Below are positions 1 through 5,832 of a stretch of DNA of 6,722 bases, piece by piece. The stretch lies in contig CALBSF010000341.1 in assembly GCA_937927795.1 (NCBI GenBank), forward strand, positions 1-6,722. The letters are read 5' to 3'. The notes below the pieces were generated by a model, which saw nothing but the letters and a program-made list of their open reading frames with translations, had not been told where the DNA came from and did not search any database. How positions within the stretch are numbered: position 1 is the first letter of the stretch; the number at the start of each line of letters is the position of its first letter. The position numbers and the translations under genes were made by a program. This stretch comes from an uncultured Rickettsiales bacterium (GTDB taxonomy: Bacteria > Pseudomonadota > Alphaproteobacteria > Rickettsiales > UBA1997).

Positions 1-166
1 TTTGTAGATTTTTAACAGATCTATCTGTGCTAATACTGTTAATTTCAATTTTATATTTCATCTCCAAAGAAGCTTTGTTGCAATCAATAGCTCGGGCTAG
101 GTCTTGTTTTAACGACTCTATATTTAAACTATTTAACACTTCATTTTTAGATAAAGAATCAATATC
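1..166 (-). CDS. Partial unidentified ORF running off the left edge
   Basis: On the minus strand the frame is open without a stop from about 166 down to the window edge, giving roughly 55 residues. It is polar and Lys/Glu/Ser/Asn-rich and looks protein-like (for example SLKQDLARAIDCNKASLEMK), possibly helical or coiled-coil. A TAA in the same frame lies at 184-182, and no ATG, GTG or TTG follows it until a GTG at 139-137; the first ATG is at 61-59. Either the gene begins at that GTG or its 5' end was lost at the inverted repeat next door. It is not similar to any family I recognise, and its 3' end is outside the window. Coding status is inferred only from the open frame and its composition. 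Confidence 0.35.
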
Positions 167-556
167 TTCTTTTTTTATAATTTAAGAAAAATTATAAAAA
201 AAGAAAAACCGGATATAGTCCATGCTCACAGTGGAGCGGCTGGTTTCATTGGTCGTATTGCTTCTTTTGGTTTGGCTAAGAAAGTTTTCACAGCTCATGG
301 CTGGAGTTTTACAAAGGGAACACCCTTTTTCCGTAGAACCATCGCTTTGTTGGCGGAGAATCTCATAACTCCTTTTACCGACAAAATAATTACCGTTTCA
401 AGAAATGATTACAATCTTGCAAAAAGGAAACTTATTTTTTCTGGAAATAAATTAGAAGTTATTTGGAATGGGATAGAGATTAATGAAAACACAAATTATT
501 TTTTACCTAAAATAAATGAGTCTCTTAATTTATATGATAGTACAGTATTTCTATGA
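155..556 (+). pseudogene. Family-4 glycosyltransferase remnant, lacking both ends
   Basis: The open frame carries the middle part of the N-terminal (acceptor-binding) domain of a GT4 glycosyltransferase of the kind used in capsule, exopolysaccharide or LPS assembly. Diagnostic stretches are KPDIVHAHSGAAGFIGR, VFTAHGWSF, DKIITVSRND and KLEVIWNGIE, in the family's order. A complete enzyme has about 350-400 residues. Here the Gly-rich N-terminal region is missing, because homology begins around 170-185 beside an inverted repeat and the frame is closed by TAA at 152-154. The whole C-terminal domain, including the nucleotide-sugar-binding E-x7-E region, is absent after WNGIE at about 480. The last 25 codons look unrelated to the family. 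A TTG at 272 could start a 94-residue peptide, but it would cut into the conserved core. I read this as a decayed, non-functional fragment; the GT4 assignment itself is firm. Confidence 0.75.
167..205. repeat. Perfect 17-bp inverted repeat at the junction of two gene fragments
   Basis: Positions 167-183 are the exact reverse complement of 189-205, separated by a 5-base spacer AAGAA (184-188). The arms are almost entirely A/T with one G/C pair near the outer end. It lies exactly between a minus-strand reading frame to the left and the plus-strand glycosyltransferase fragment to the right, and both frames read through the arm as I-I-K-K-E. It could act as a weak hairpin in RNA from either strand, but the flanking fragments make an inversion or recombination breakpoint (or an assembly chimera) an alternative explanation. 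Confidence 0.7.
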
Positions 557-702
557 GTGGTTGAATTCAGTGCTGGGTAACCTTGTTTAAATAAATTTGT
601 CATTTTGTTTATTACTATTCCAACTTTAGATGTAGAAGTTTTCTTAGTAGTTTTAACAATCTCATTATTTTTATTTAAGTTTATCTTTAAAAATCTTTTT
701 AC
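496..702 (-). CDS. Unassigned small ORF or gene fragment
   Basis: The minus strand is open for 68 codons from a TAA at 705-703 to a TAA stop at 498-496. There is no standard start at the upstream end; the first ATG in frame would give only about 35 residues, containing NLFKQGYPALNSTTHRNTVL. The residues are basic and polar, and I do not recognise a family. It overlaps the degenerate 3' end of the glycosyltransferase fragment. In AT-rich DNA an open frame of this length can arise by chance, so it may be a chance frame or a 5'-truncated remnant in the same scarred region. Confidence 0.2.
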   Translation of the reverse strand, partial: VKRFLKINLNKNNEIVKTTKKTSTSKVGIVINKMTNLFKQGYPALNSTTHRNTVLSYKLRDSFILGKK

Positions 703-713
703 TTAAATATAAT
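686..713 (+). promoter_or_regulatory. Candidate sigma70-type promoter for the CaaX-box protein gene
   Basis: A perfect -10 hexamer TATAAT (708-713) is preceded, after a 16-base spacer, by TTTAAA (686-691), which matches the TTGACA consensus at four of six positions. Transcription would begin near 720, giving a leader of about 55 nt before the ATG at 775. The region is very AT-rich, which lowers the significance of the match. Confidence 0.4.
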
Positions 714-774
714 AAGTGATATTAATCAAAAAGAGAAAAAGTATTTTTTTAATTTTTAAAATCATTCAACTTAT

Positions 775-1896
775 ATGCAAGAAGACAGAGCAGTAGTAGG
801 GATAGCCCGCAATGTATTATATGATTTCGCTAATTACGAGGGAGTTGTAAGTCATGAATCTGAAGAATACGCTAGATTAGGTTGTAGACGTAGACCATAT
901 AAAAAAGTTGCCATTACTTCCGATGAAAAAGATGATAAAAGTCTGAATTTGTTATGCTTAAGAGTAGGAAAGAATTTGTTGTCAGTACTGGCAATAGGTA
1001 AAATTTTTCCAACCCTTCCTTCTGCAGCACAATTGGCCTTGGGGGCGGTTCTTGTGTCAAGATATCTTAGAGGAGATACCACAGCTGCAGGTTTACTTTA
1101 TCACAACTTATTGCTTTACAGAGACGACAAAGACATATTTATAATTGATCCCGTTGGAGATGTGATGGGTAAAAAAGTTCACCCTCTATCAACGGAATTA
1201 AAATCTGTTGATGAAGGATATACTATTCATGATGCCTCAATTCCAATTTTGAGCACAGGAGGAAGTGCTAGATGTGGTAAAATCTCAGCATTATGTGCTG
1301 ATAGAATAGAATATTTGGTAAAGAGCAAGATTACTGTTGATGGAATTGAAAGAAGTTTTGATGAGTTAAGGGTGGCAGATAAATCAAATCTAATAAAAGC
1401 TTATTTGGGTATATATATTGAAAGTCCGGATAGAATGGAGGCGCATTATAGGCTTATGGATGATCGCATAAAAAATATGGCAGTAAACGGTCAAACCATT
1501 GATTCAATTTACACAACTCAAAGACCTTTATTTTTTGTAGAAAAAAGAGAAGACAGACCATATTTTGTAAATAGCTTAACCGCTGCTCATATTAAAGATT
1601 ATGACCGGTCAAATGGCTTAGGTTATGATCCAACGCTACCTCATTTAGAAACTTTTCATGACGGAAGACATGTTAATGATTTTAGGCAGCAAAATACTTT
1701 AGTTCCTTTGTTATTTCAAGAAGAAGTAATGCCAACCTTTCGGTTTTATGTGCATGAAAGAGGTGTGATAGCAGGGCAAACAGAGGATTATTTTGCCACA
1801 ATGAGAGACAGGGCGGCGGAAGCTCCCACTCCTAGAGTAGCAAGACCTGTAGTAAGAAGAGCTGGAGAAAGTGTGGGTAGGTGTGCGATATTATAA
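775..1896 (+). CDS. Putative secreted effector: clan CE-like Cys enzyme with a C-terminal CaaX box
   Basis: A 373-residue protein with no family I can name with certainty. The central part resembles clan CE thiol enzymes (Ulp1/SENP proteases, YopJ-type acetyltransferases, bacterial deubiquitinases). His110 lies in YHNLLLY, followed 15 residues later by Asp125 in IFIIDPVGD, then Cys167-Gly in GGSARCGKISALCADRI. The His-x15-20-Asp/Glu-x40-50-Cys-Gly spacing matches the family, for example His109/Glu128/Cys172 in YopJ. The usual Gln six residues before Cys is a Thr here, which weakens the case. A hydrophobic stretch covers about 68-97; no signal peptide is evident. The tail (about 345-369) is Ala/Pro/Arg-rich and looks disordered, and the protein ends Cys-Ala-Ile-Leu, matching the eukaryotic CaaX prenylation signal; Leu at the end favours geranylgeranylation. 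The ATG at 775 is the first start after a candidate promoter; no Shine-Dalgarno is visible. The gene is monocistronic-looking, between a decayed glycosyltransferase and a small membrane gene. An effector role is inferred, not shown. Confidence 0.6.
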   Translation: MQEDRAVVGIARNVLYDFANYEGVVSHESEEYARLGCRRRPYKKVAITSDEKDDKSLNLLCLRVGKNLLSVLAIGKIFPTLPSAAQLALGAVLVSRYLRGDTTAAGLLYHNLLLYRDDKDIFIIDPVGDVMGKKVHPLSTELKSVDEGYTIHDASIPILSTGGSARCGKISALCADRIEYLVKSKITVDGIERSFDELRVADKSNLIKAYLGIYIESPDRMEAHYRLMDDRIKNMAVNGQTIDSIYTTQRPLFFVEKREDRPYFVNSLTAAHIKDYDRSNGLGYDPTLPHLETFHDGRHVNDFRQQNTLVPLLFQEEVMPTFRFYVHERGVIAGQTEDYFATMRDRAAEAPTPRVARPVVRRAGESVGRCAIL

Positions 1897-1958
1897 TTTA
1901 GATTTAATTGCTTCTCATTTGTCGATTGAGATATTGAAAATTATTTTGTAAGTTTATA

Positions 1959-2225
1959 ATGCTAAAAATCCTAATAAAACTATGGCCGGCGTTGATTCCA
2001 ATTGCACTTTATTTGCTTTGGATTTTTATGGTTGGGAAATTTTCTGTAAAAAAGAAGAAAAAAATTATTGAAGGTGAGTTTGGGGTTGTGGGTGAGGGCG
2101 AGGCCTTAGATGATGGCAAGAAAAATGGTAATTTTTCTTTAGAAAATCGGTTTTTTCTGTTTATTGTTTATTTTAGCCTGATTTTAGCGATTGTAACTTT
2201 GATTTTAGCTGCATTTTCCTCTTGA
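1959..2225 (+). CDS. Small inner-membrane protein with two helices, DUF6111-like
   Basis: This 88-residue protein has a hydrophobic helix at about 9-26 (ALIPIALYLLWIFMVG), a Lys cluster at 34-39, a short polar acidic-to-neutral segment at about 40-62, and a second helix at about 65-87. The two-helix layout with a charged cytoplasmic-type loop, and the L-x-P-x3-Y-x2-W pattern in helix 1, resemble the small uncharacterised alphaproteobacterial family DUF6111. That match is from memory and tentative. The positive residues after helix 1 predict a cytoplasmic loop with both termini outside. The gene follows the CaaX-box gene by 62 nt and its stop overlaps the proposed rpsB promoter. No function is known. 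The size and two helices also recall SecG, but I see no SecG sequence signature. Confidence 0.7.
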   Translation: MLKILIKLWPALIPIALYLLWIFMVGKFSVKKKKKIIEGEFGVVGEGEALDDGKKNGNFSLENRFFLFIVYFSLILAIVTLILAAFSS

Positions 2226-2249
2226 AAACTAATAAACATTTATTATAAT
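2222..2249 (+). promoter_or_regulatory. Promoter of the rpsB cluster
   Basis: TTGAAA (2222-2227, five of six matches to the -35 consensus) and TATAAT (2244-2249, perfect -10) are separated by 16 bases. The -35 box overlaps the last codons of the upstream membrane-protein gene. Transcription should begin near 2256, which leaves about 120 nt of leader before rpsB. This is the best promoter-like pair in the window and the natural start of the translation-gene transcript. Confidence 0.55.
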
Positions 2250-2255
2250 TGCGAT

Positions 2256-2377
2256 CCCTTACTTTTAAGCGTTTGCTTGATTGTAATTATAATTTCACAA
2301 AAATCATTACTTTGGTGTCAAATCTTCAATTGGTTTGATTGCTTGATTTTTGGTAACTAACCAAATTTAAAAATAAC
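2256..2377 (+). promoter_or_regulatory. rpsB 5' leader with two small hairpins
   Basis: About 120 untranslated bases lie between the proposed promoter and the rpsB start. Two local stems can be drawn: CAAATC with GGTTTG (about 2318-2336, one G-T pair) and TTTGGT (2349-2354) with ACCAAA (2360-2365), the latter ending 12 nt before the ATG. In several bacteria S2 represses its own operon through the rpsB leader, so such a role is plausible here. I do not see a match to a named leader motif, and the stems are short. Confidence 0.25.
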
Positions 2378-3295
2378 ATGTCTAAACACGAACTTCCAAC
2401 TTTTACTATAAAACAGCTTCTTGAAGCGGGTGCGCATTTTGGTCACAAGACTATGCGTCGTAATCCTAAAATGTCGAAATATATTCATACTAGCCGCAAT
2501 GGTGTTAGTATCATCGACCTTACTAAAACTGCGAATTTACTAAATAATTCTTTAAAAGTTGTTAGAGATATTGCTAAAAATAACGGCAGAATTCTTTTTG
2601 TTGCAACTAAGAAACAAGCTATTGAACCAGTTGCAGAAGCTGCAAAAAGATGTGGTCAATATTATGTTAATTTTAGATGGCTTGGCGGAATGCTTACCAA
2701 CTGGAAAACCGTTTCTCAATCAATCAAAACTTTGAAAAAAATTGATGAACAACTAGCTAGCGATGATGTTGGTTACAATAAAAAAGAAAGATTAGTTCTT
2801 GAAAGACAAAAAAATAAATTAGAACAAGCTCTTGGCGGAATTAAAAACATGGGTGGATATCCTGACCTAGTTTTCATTATCGACACTAACAAAGAATCAA
2901 TTGCACTAGCTGAAACTAGAAAATTGAACATTCCAATCATGGCGATTCTTGATACTAACTGTAATCCAGATAATATCACTTTCCCAATTCCTGCTAATGA
3001 TGACTCAGCAAAAACTATCAAATTAATTTGTCGTTTGCTTTCTGATGCTGCTTTGGCTGGAACTAAAGAAAACATGGCTTTAGCTGGTGTTGACATCACT
3101 AAATTTGAAAGCGGTGAAGTTACTGATATTTCTGAATTGAAAGTTGCAAAACCAGAAAATTCAGACAGAAAACCTGCATTTAAAGCTGGAAAAGGTAAAA
3201 AAGAAACTGTGGTAAAAAAACCTGAAGGACAACAAGATAGACCGGCACATAAAAAACCTGCTGCTAAAAAGCCAGCGGCGAAAAAAGAGTCTTAA
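2378..3295 (+). CDS. rpsB: 30S ribosomal protein S2
   Basis: S2 binds the small ribosomal subunit late in assembly and is needed for S1 binding and initiation. Family hallmarks are LLEAGAHFGH (14-23) followed by RRNPKM, FVATKKQ (74-80), the strongly conserved FRWLGGMLTNW (99-109), a coiled-coil insertion at about 110-155, GGYPDLVFIID (159-169), and DTNCNPD with IPANDDSAKTI (192-214). The core ends near residue 235. The protein is 305 residues, against 241 in E. coli; the excess is a C-terminal tail (about 256-305) rich in Lys, Pro and Ala that ends in two AAKKPAAKK-like units. Tails on S2 occur in alphaproteobacteria, but this one is histone-H1-like in composition. The ATG at 2378 starts exactly at the conserved N-terminus; no Shine-Dalgarno precedes it, only an A-rich stretch. 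It is the first gene of the cluster and is separated from tsf by a large palindrome. Confidence 0.97.
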   Translation: MSKHELPTFTIKQLLEAGAHFGHKTMRRNPKMSKYIHTSRNGVSIIDLTKTANLLNNSLKVVRDIAKNNGRILFVATKKQAIEPVAEAAKRCGQYYVNFRWLGGMLTNWKTVSQSIKTLKKIDEQLASDDVGYNKKERLVLERQKNKLEQALGGIKNMGGYPDLVFIIDTNKESIALAETRKLNIPIMAILDTNCNPDNITFPIPANDDSAKTIKLICRLLSDAALAGTKENMALAGVDITKFESGEVTDISELKVAKPENSDRKPAFKAGKGKKETVVKKPEGQQDRPAHKKPAAKKPAAKKES

Positions 3296-3353
3296 GATTA
3301 TTTAAGGTTCTTTGAAGGGTTTGTAAATTTCATCACTTTACTTCCCACTCCAT

Positions 3354-3445
3354 CCCCCAGCCCGTCATCTCGAACGAAAGTGAGAGATCTCTTGCGATAA
3401 GACTCACGAGATCTCTCACTTTCGTTCGAGATGACGGGTTGGGGG
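3354..3445. repeat. 38-bp-arm palindromic repeat between rpsB and tsf (REP/BIME-like)
   Basis: Positions 3361-3391 and 3408-3438 are perfect 31-bp inverted copies. They extend outward to 3354 and 3445 (38 bp) with a single G/T mismatch at 3360/3439, around a 16-base loop (3392-3407). The arms contain GAACGAAAGTGAGAGATCTC and are much richer in GC than the surroundings. Each arm can also fold on itself through ATCTC/GAGAT, and GTGAG in the left arm can pair with CTCAC in the loop, like two REP units facing each other. The GTCATCTCGA...GAGATCTC wording resembles palindromic repeats dispersed in many bacterial genomes. In RNA it would form a very stable stem, with no clean T-run after it, so it may dampen or process the rpsB-tsf transcript rather than terminate it. 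Dispersed copies cannot be checked here. Confidence 0.9.
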
Positions 3446-3517
3446 TGGGGAGTTTAGTAGAAGATTTTTATAATCCAGCATTTCAAAAAAATAAAAATAT
3501 CAATAAAAAATAAAAAT

Positions 3518-4432
3518 ATGGCAGATTTAGCATTAATTAAAAAACTCCGTGAAGCTACAGGTTGTGGAATTTCTGATTGCAATAAAGCTTTAGCTGAATG
3601 CGGCGATGACTTTGAAAAATCAGTTGATTGGCTTAGAAAAAAAGGTCTTTCTTCTGCGGTTAAAAAAAGTGGCAGAGTTACTTCTGAAGGCGCAGTTGCT
3701 GTGTTTGTAGAAGGAAAAAAAGCAACAATTGTTGAAGTTAATTCTGAAACAGATTTTGTGGCTCGTAACCAAAAATTCCAAGATTTTGTTATTGAAGTTT
3801 CTAAATTAGCGCTTGGACAAGGCGAAGATGTTGAAAAATTCAAAACTTTAAAATTTGGCTCTGCAGCTCATTCAATTGATGAAGAGCTTAAAAATCAAAT
3901 TGGTGTAATTGGTGAAAATATCAACATCAGAAGAATTTCTAACTTAGAAGTTAGCCAAGGATTAGTTGTTAGTTACATTCACAATGCTATTGCACCAAAT
4001 GTTGGTAAAATTGCAGTTTTGGTTGCATTTGAATCTAAGGCTGACGAGAAAAAACTAGAAGAACTTGGAAAACAAGTTGCGATGCATATTGCGGCGGCAA
4101 AGCCAGAAGCTTTATCTATTGATTTGGTTGATCCGACTAGATTATCTCGTGAAACTGAAATTTTAAAAGAACAGGCTAGGGCATCTGGAAAACCAGAAAG
4201 CATCATTGAAAAAATGATTGAAGGCAGAATCAGAAAATATTATGAAGAAGTTGTTCTTTTGGAACAAATTTTTGTGATGGATGATAAGCTAAAAATCAAA
4301 GATTTACTTGTTAATTTTGCCAAAGAAAATGGTGAAACAAAAATTTCTAATTTCAAACTTTTCATTTTAGGTGAAGGGATCGATAAAAAAGAAAATAATT
4401 TTGCTGAAGAAGTTGCTTCGATGACGAAGTAA
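3518..4432 (+). CDS. tsf: Elongation factor Ts
   Basis: EF-Ts is the guanine-nucleotide exchange factor that regenerates EF-Tu-GTP during elongation. The N-terminal UBA-like domain (about 1-50) reads KKLREATGCGISDCNKAL; the commoner form is TGAGMMDCKKAL, so this copy diverges at several residues. The EF-Tu-contacting TDFVARN motif is intact at 78-84. The core continues with YIHNAIAPNVGKIAVLV (153-169), VAMHIAAAKP (187-196), and the C-terminal signature MIEGRIRKYYEEVVLLEQ (233-250). The 304-residue length suits the family (282 in E. coli, slightly longer in Rickettsiales). The ATG at 3518 is preceded only by A-rich sequence, with no Shine-Dalgarno. The 222-nt gap to rpsB holds a large palindrome, and a TATAAT at 3469-3474 has no convincing -35, so an independent promoter is possible but unproved. 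Confidence 0.97.
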   Translation: MADLALIKKLREATGCGISDCNKALAECGDDFEKSVDWLRKKGLSSAVKKSGRVTSEGAVAVFVEGKKATIVEVNSETDFVARNQKFQDFVIEVSKLALGQGEDVEKFKTLKFGSAAHSIDEELKNQIGVIGENINIRRISNLEVSQGLVVSYIHNAIAPNVGKIAVLVAFESKADEKKLEELGKQVAMHIAAAKPEALSIDLVDPTRLSRETEILKEQARASGKPESIIEKMIEGRIRKYYEEVVLLEQIFVMDDKLKIKDLLVNFAKENGETKISNFKLFILGEGIDKKENNFAEEVASMTK

Positions 4433-4441
4433 TTTGGGTTT

Positions 4442-4474
4442 TTGTAGAGACGTGGGTAAATCGCGTCTCTACAA
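4442..4474. repeat. Short palindromic repeat between tsf and pyrH
   Basis: TTGTAGAGACG (4442-4452) and CGTCTCTACAA (4464-4474) are perfect 11-bp inverted copies around an 11-base loop. The sequence begins 10 bases after the tsf stop codon. GTAGAGACG...CGTCTCTAC hairpins are common dispersed repeats in several bacterial groups (I recall them in cyanobacteria and Bacteroidetes). No T-run follows, so it is not a standard intrinsic terminator, although it could stall polymerase or protect the tsf 3' end. It differs in sequence from the palindrome in the previous gap. Confidence 0.8.
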
Positions 4475-4553
4475 GATTTTACTGCATAGCTCGATCTATC
4501 GCTTCTTAATTTATCCGTCTAAATTTTTTAGTTCAAATTCTAGCTTATCAATT

Positions 4554-5267
4554 ATGTCAAATCTCAAATTCAAAAGAATCCTATTTAAAGTATCTGGTGA
4601 GGCCATGATGGGCGATAAGGGATTTGGTCATGATTTGGTGGCGGTGAAAAAGATTTGTACGCAAATTGCTTTAGCTCATCAATTGGGCTGCGAAGTGGCG
4701 GTGGTTGTTGGTGGTGGCAATATTTTTCGTGGCATATCAGAAGCTTCAAAAGGAATGGAAAGAGTCAGTGCAGATTATATGGGAATGCTTGCAACTTGTA
4801 TCAACGGCCTTGCTTTGCAAAGCGCACTAGAAACAGAAGGCTTGGTTACCAGAATGATGTCGGCAATTCCAATGAATACGGTTTGCGAGCCTTATATTAA
4901 GCGCAGAGCCGCGCGTCATTTACAAAAGGGAAGAATTGTTATTTGCGCTGCTGGAACTGGAAATCCTTTTTTTACTACTGATACTGCAGCAGTTCTTCGC
5001 GCAGTTGAAATGTCTTGTGATGCGATTCTAAAAGGAACACAGGTTGACGGCGTTTATTCTGCTGATCCAAAATTTAATAAAGATGCTACTCGTTATGATT
5101 CAATTTCTTATCTTGATGTATTAAAACAAGATTTAAAAGTTATGGATCAAACCTCTATTACTCTAGCTAAAGACAATAAATTGCCAATTATAGTTTTTTC
5201 AATAAAATCAGAAAATTCTCTTTGCGATGTTGTGCAAGGCAGAGGAAAATTTACAGTAATTAATTAA
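4554..5267 (+). CDS. pyrH: UMP kinase
   Basis: UMP kinase of the amino-acid-kinase fold phosphorylates UMP to UDP with ATP in the cytoplasm, feeding RNA and nucleotide-sugar synthesis. From the ATG at 4554 the product is 237 residues, the normal length. Motifs in order: RILFKVSGEAM (8-18), VVVGGGNIFRG (50-60), ADYMGMLATCINGLAL (73-88), the UMP/phosphate-binding AAGTGNPFFTTDTAAVLRA (132-150), KGTQVDGVYSADP (160-172; usually KATKVDGVYDADP), and LKVMDQTS (194-201). Longer in-frame starts upstream (from about 4434) are rejected, since they would translate the palindromic repeat and add 40 residues that are foreign to the family. No Shine-Dalgarno is seen before the ATG. frr follows after 11 nt, so the two are almost certainly cotranscribed. 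Confidence 0.97.
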   Translation: MSNLKFKRILFKVSGEAMMGDKGFGHDLVAVKKICTQIALAHQLGCEVAVVVGGGNIFRGISEASKGMERVSADYMGMLATCINGLALQSALETEGLVTRMMSAIPMNTVCEPYIKRRAARHLQKGRIVICAAGTGNPFFTTDTAAVLRAVEMSCDAILKGTQVDGVYSADPKFNKDATRYDSISYLDVLKQDLKVMDQTSITLAKDNKLPIIVFSIKSENSLCDVVQGRGKFTVIN

Positions 5268-5278
5268 AATTTATATTT

Positions 5279-5830
5279 ATGATAAATCAATTAGCTGATA
5301 AAACTCGTAAAAAAATGGAAGATACCATGGGATCTTTAAAAAGAGATCTTGATAGCATTTCAACTGGCAGAGCTCATCCAAATTTGCTTGATGCAATTAA
5401 GGTTGAAGTTTATGGCTCTTTAATGCCAATTTCTCAAATTGGCAGTGTTTCAGTTCCGGAGGCAACGACTCTTTCAATTCAAGTTTGGGATCGTGAAAAT
5501 GTTAAATCTTTAGAAAAAGCCATAATCAACGCTAATCTTGGTTTTAATCCACTTGTTGATGGTATGACTCTTAGAATTAATATCCCAAAATTAAGTGAAG
5601 AAAGAAGAAGGGATATGGTGAAATTAGCAAAAAAATATGGTGAAGATAAAAAAGTTGCGATTCGCAATATTCGCCGTGATGTTTTGGATGAATTTAAAAA
5701 ACATGAAAAAGAATTAGGAAAAGATCAAGTTCACTCTTTTAATGATATAGTTCAAAAAATTACTGATGAATTCGTAAAAAAAATTGACGATGCAATTGTG
5801 GTTAAGGAAACGGATTTAATGAAAATTTAA
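5279..5830 (+). CDS. frr: Ribosome recycling factor
   Basis: RRF works with EF-G to split the post-termination ribosome into subunits. The 183-residue length is standard (185 in E. coli). The family pattern is complete: the N-terminal helix with MGSLKRDLDSISTGRAHP (17-34), the small beta domain with VEVYGSLMPISQIGSVSVPE (42-61), and QVWDRENVKSLEKAI (68-82). GFNP, then NIPKLSEERRRDMVKLAKKY (101-120) and VAIRNIRRD (126-134) follow, with Arg129, Arg132 and Arg133 in the ribosome-contacting helix (Arg132 is the functionally important arginine of E. coli RRF). The ATG at 5279 is 11 nt after pyrH and has no Shine-Dalgarno, only AT-rich sequence. uppS starts 2 nt after its stop codon. Confidence 0.97.
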   Translation: MINQLADKTRKKMEDTMGSLKRDLDSISTGRAHPNLLDAIKVEVYGSLMPISQIGSVSVPEATTLSIQVWDRENVKSLEKAIINANLGFNPLVDGMTLRINIPKLSEERRRDMVKLAKKYGEDKKVAIRNIRRDVLDEFKKHEKELGKDQVHSFNDIVQKITDEFVKKIDDAIVVKETDLMKI

Positions 5831-5832
5831 TT

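Noticed and set aside
272..556. A functional 94-residue protein starting at TTG 272
   Set aside because: The start lies inside the conserved glycosyltransferase core, homologous residues continue upstream to about 180, and the C-terminal domain is missing.
2273..2293. A second promoter TTGCTT / TATAAT upstream of rpsB
   Set aside because: The spacing is only 9 bases, and no other good -35 stands at the right distance from the TATAAT at 2288-2293.
2773..3099. A 108-codon ORF antisense to rpsB, with similar antisense frames in tsf, frr and the CaaX-box gene
   Set aside because: They lie wholly within strongly recognised genes on the other strand and show no protein-like motifs; they are mirror frames.
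3469..3474. A tsf promoter at TATAAT
   Set aside because: No -35-like hexamer lies 15-19 bases upstream, where the sequence is the G-rich edge of the palindrome; the region is AT-rich enough for chance matches.
4442..4480. An intrinsic terminator after tsf
   Set aside because: The hairpin is not followed by a T-run, and the sequence fits a dispersed palindromic repeat better.
4434..4553. An N-terminal extension of pyrH by 40 codons upstream of ATG 4554
   Set aside because: It would translate the palindromic repeat, and the extra residues have no counterpart in UMP kinases; the family N-terminus begins at 4554.
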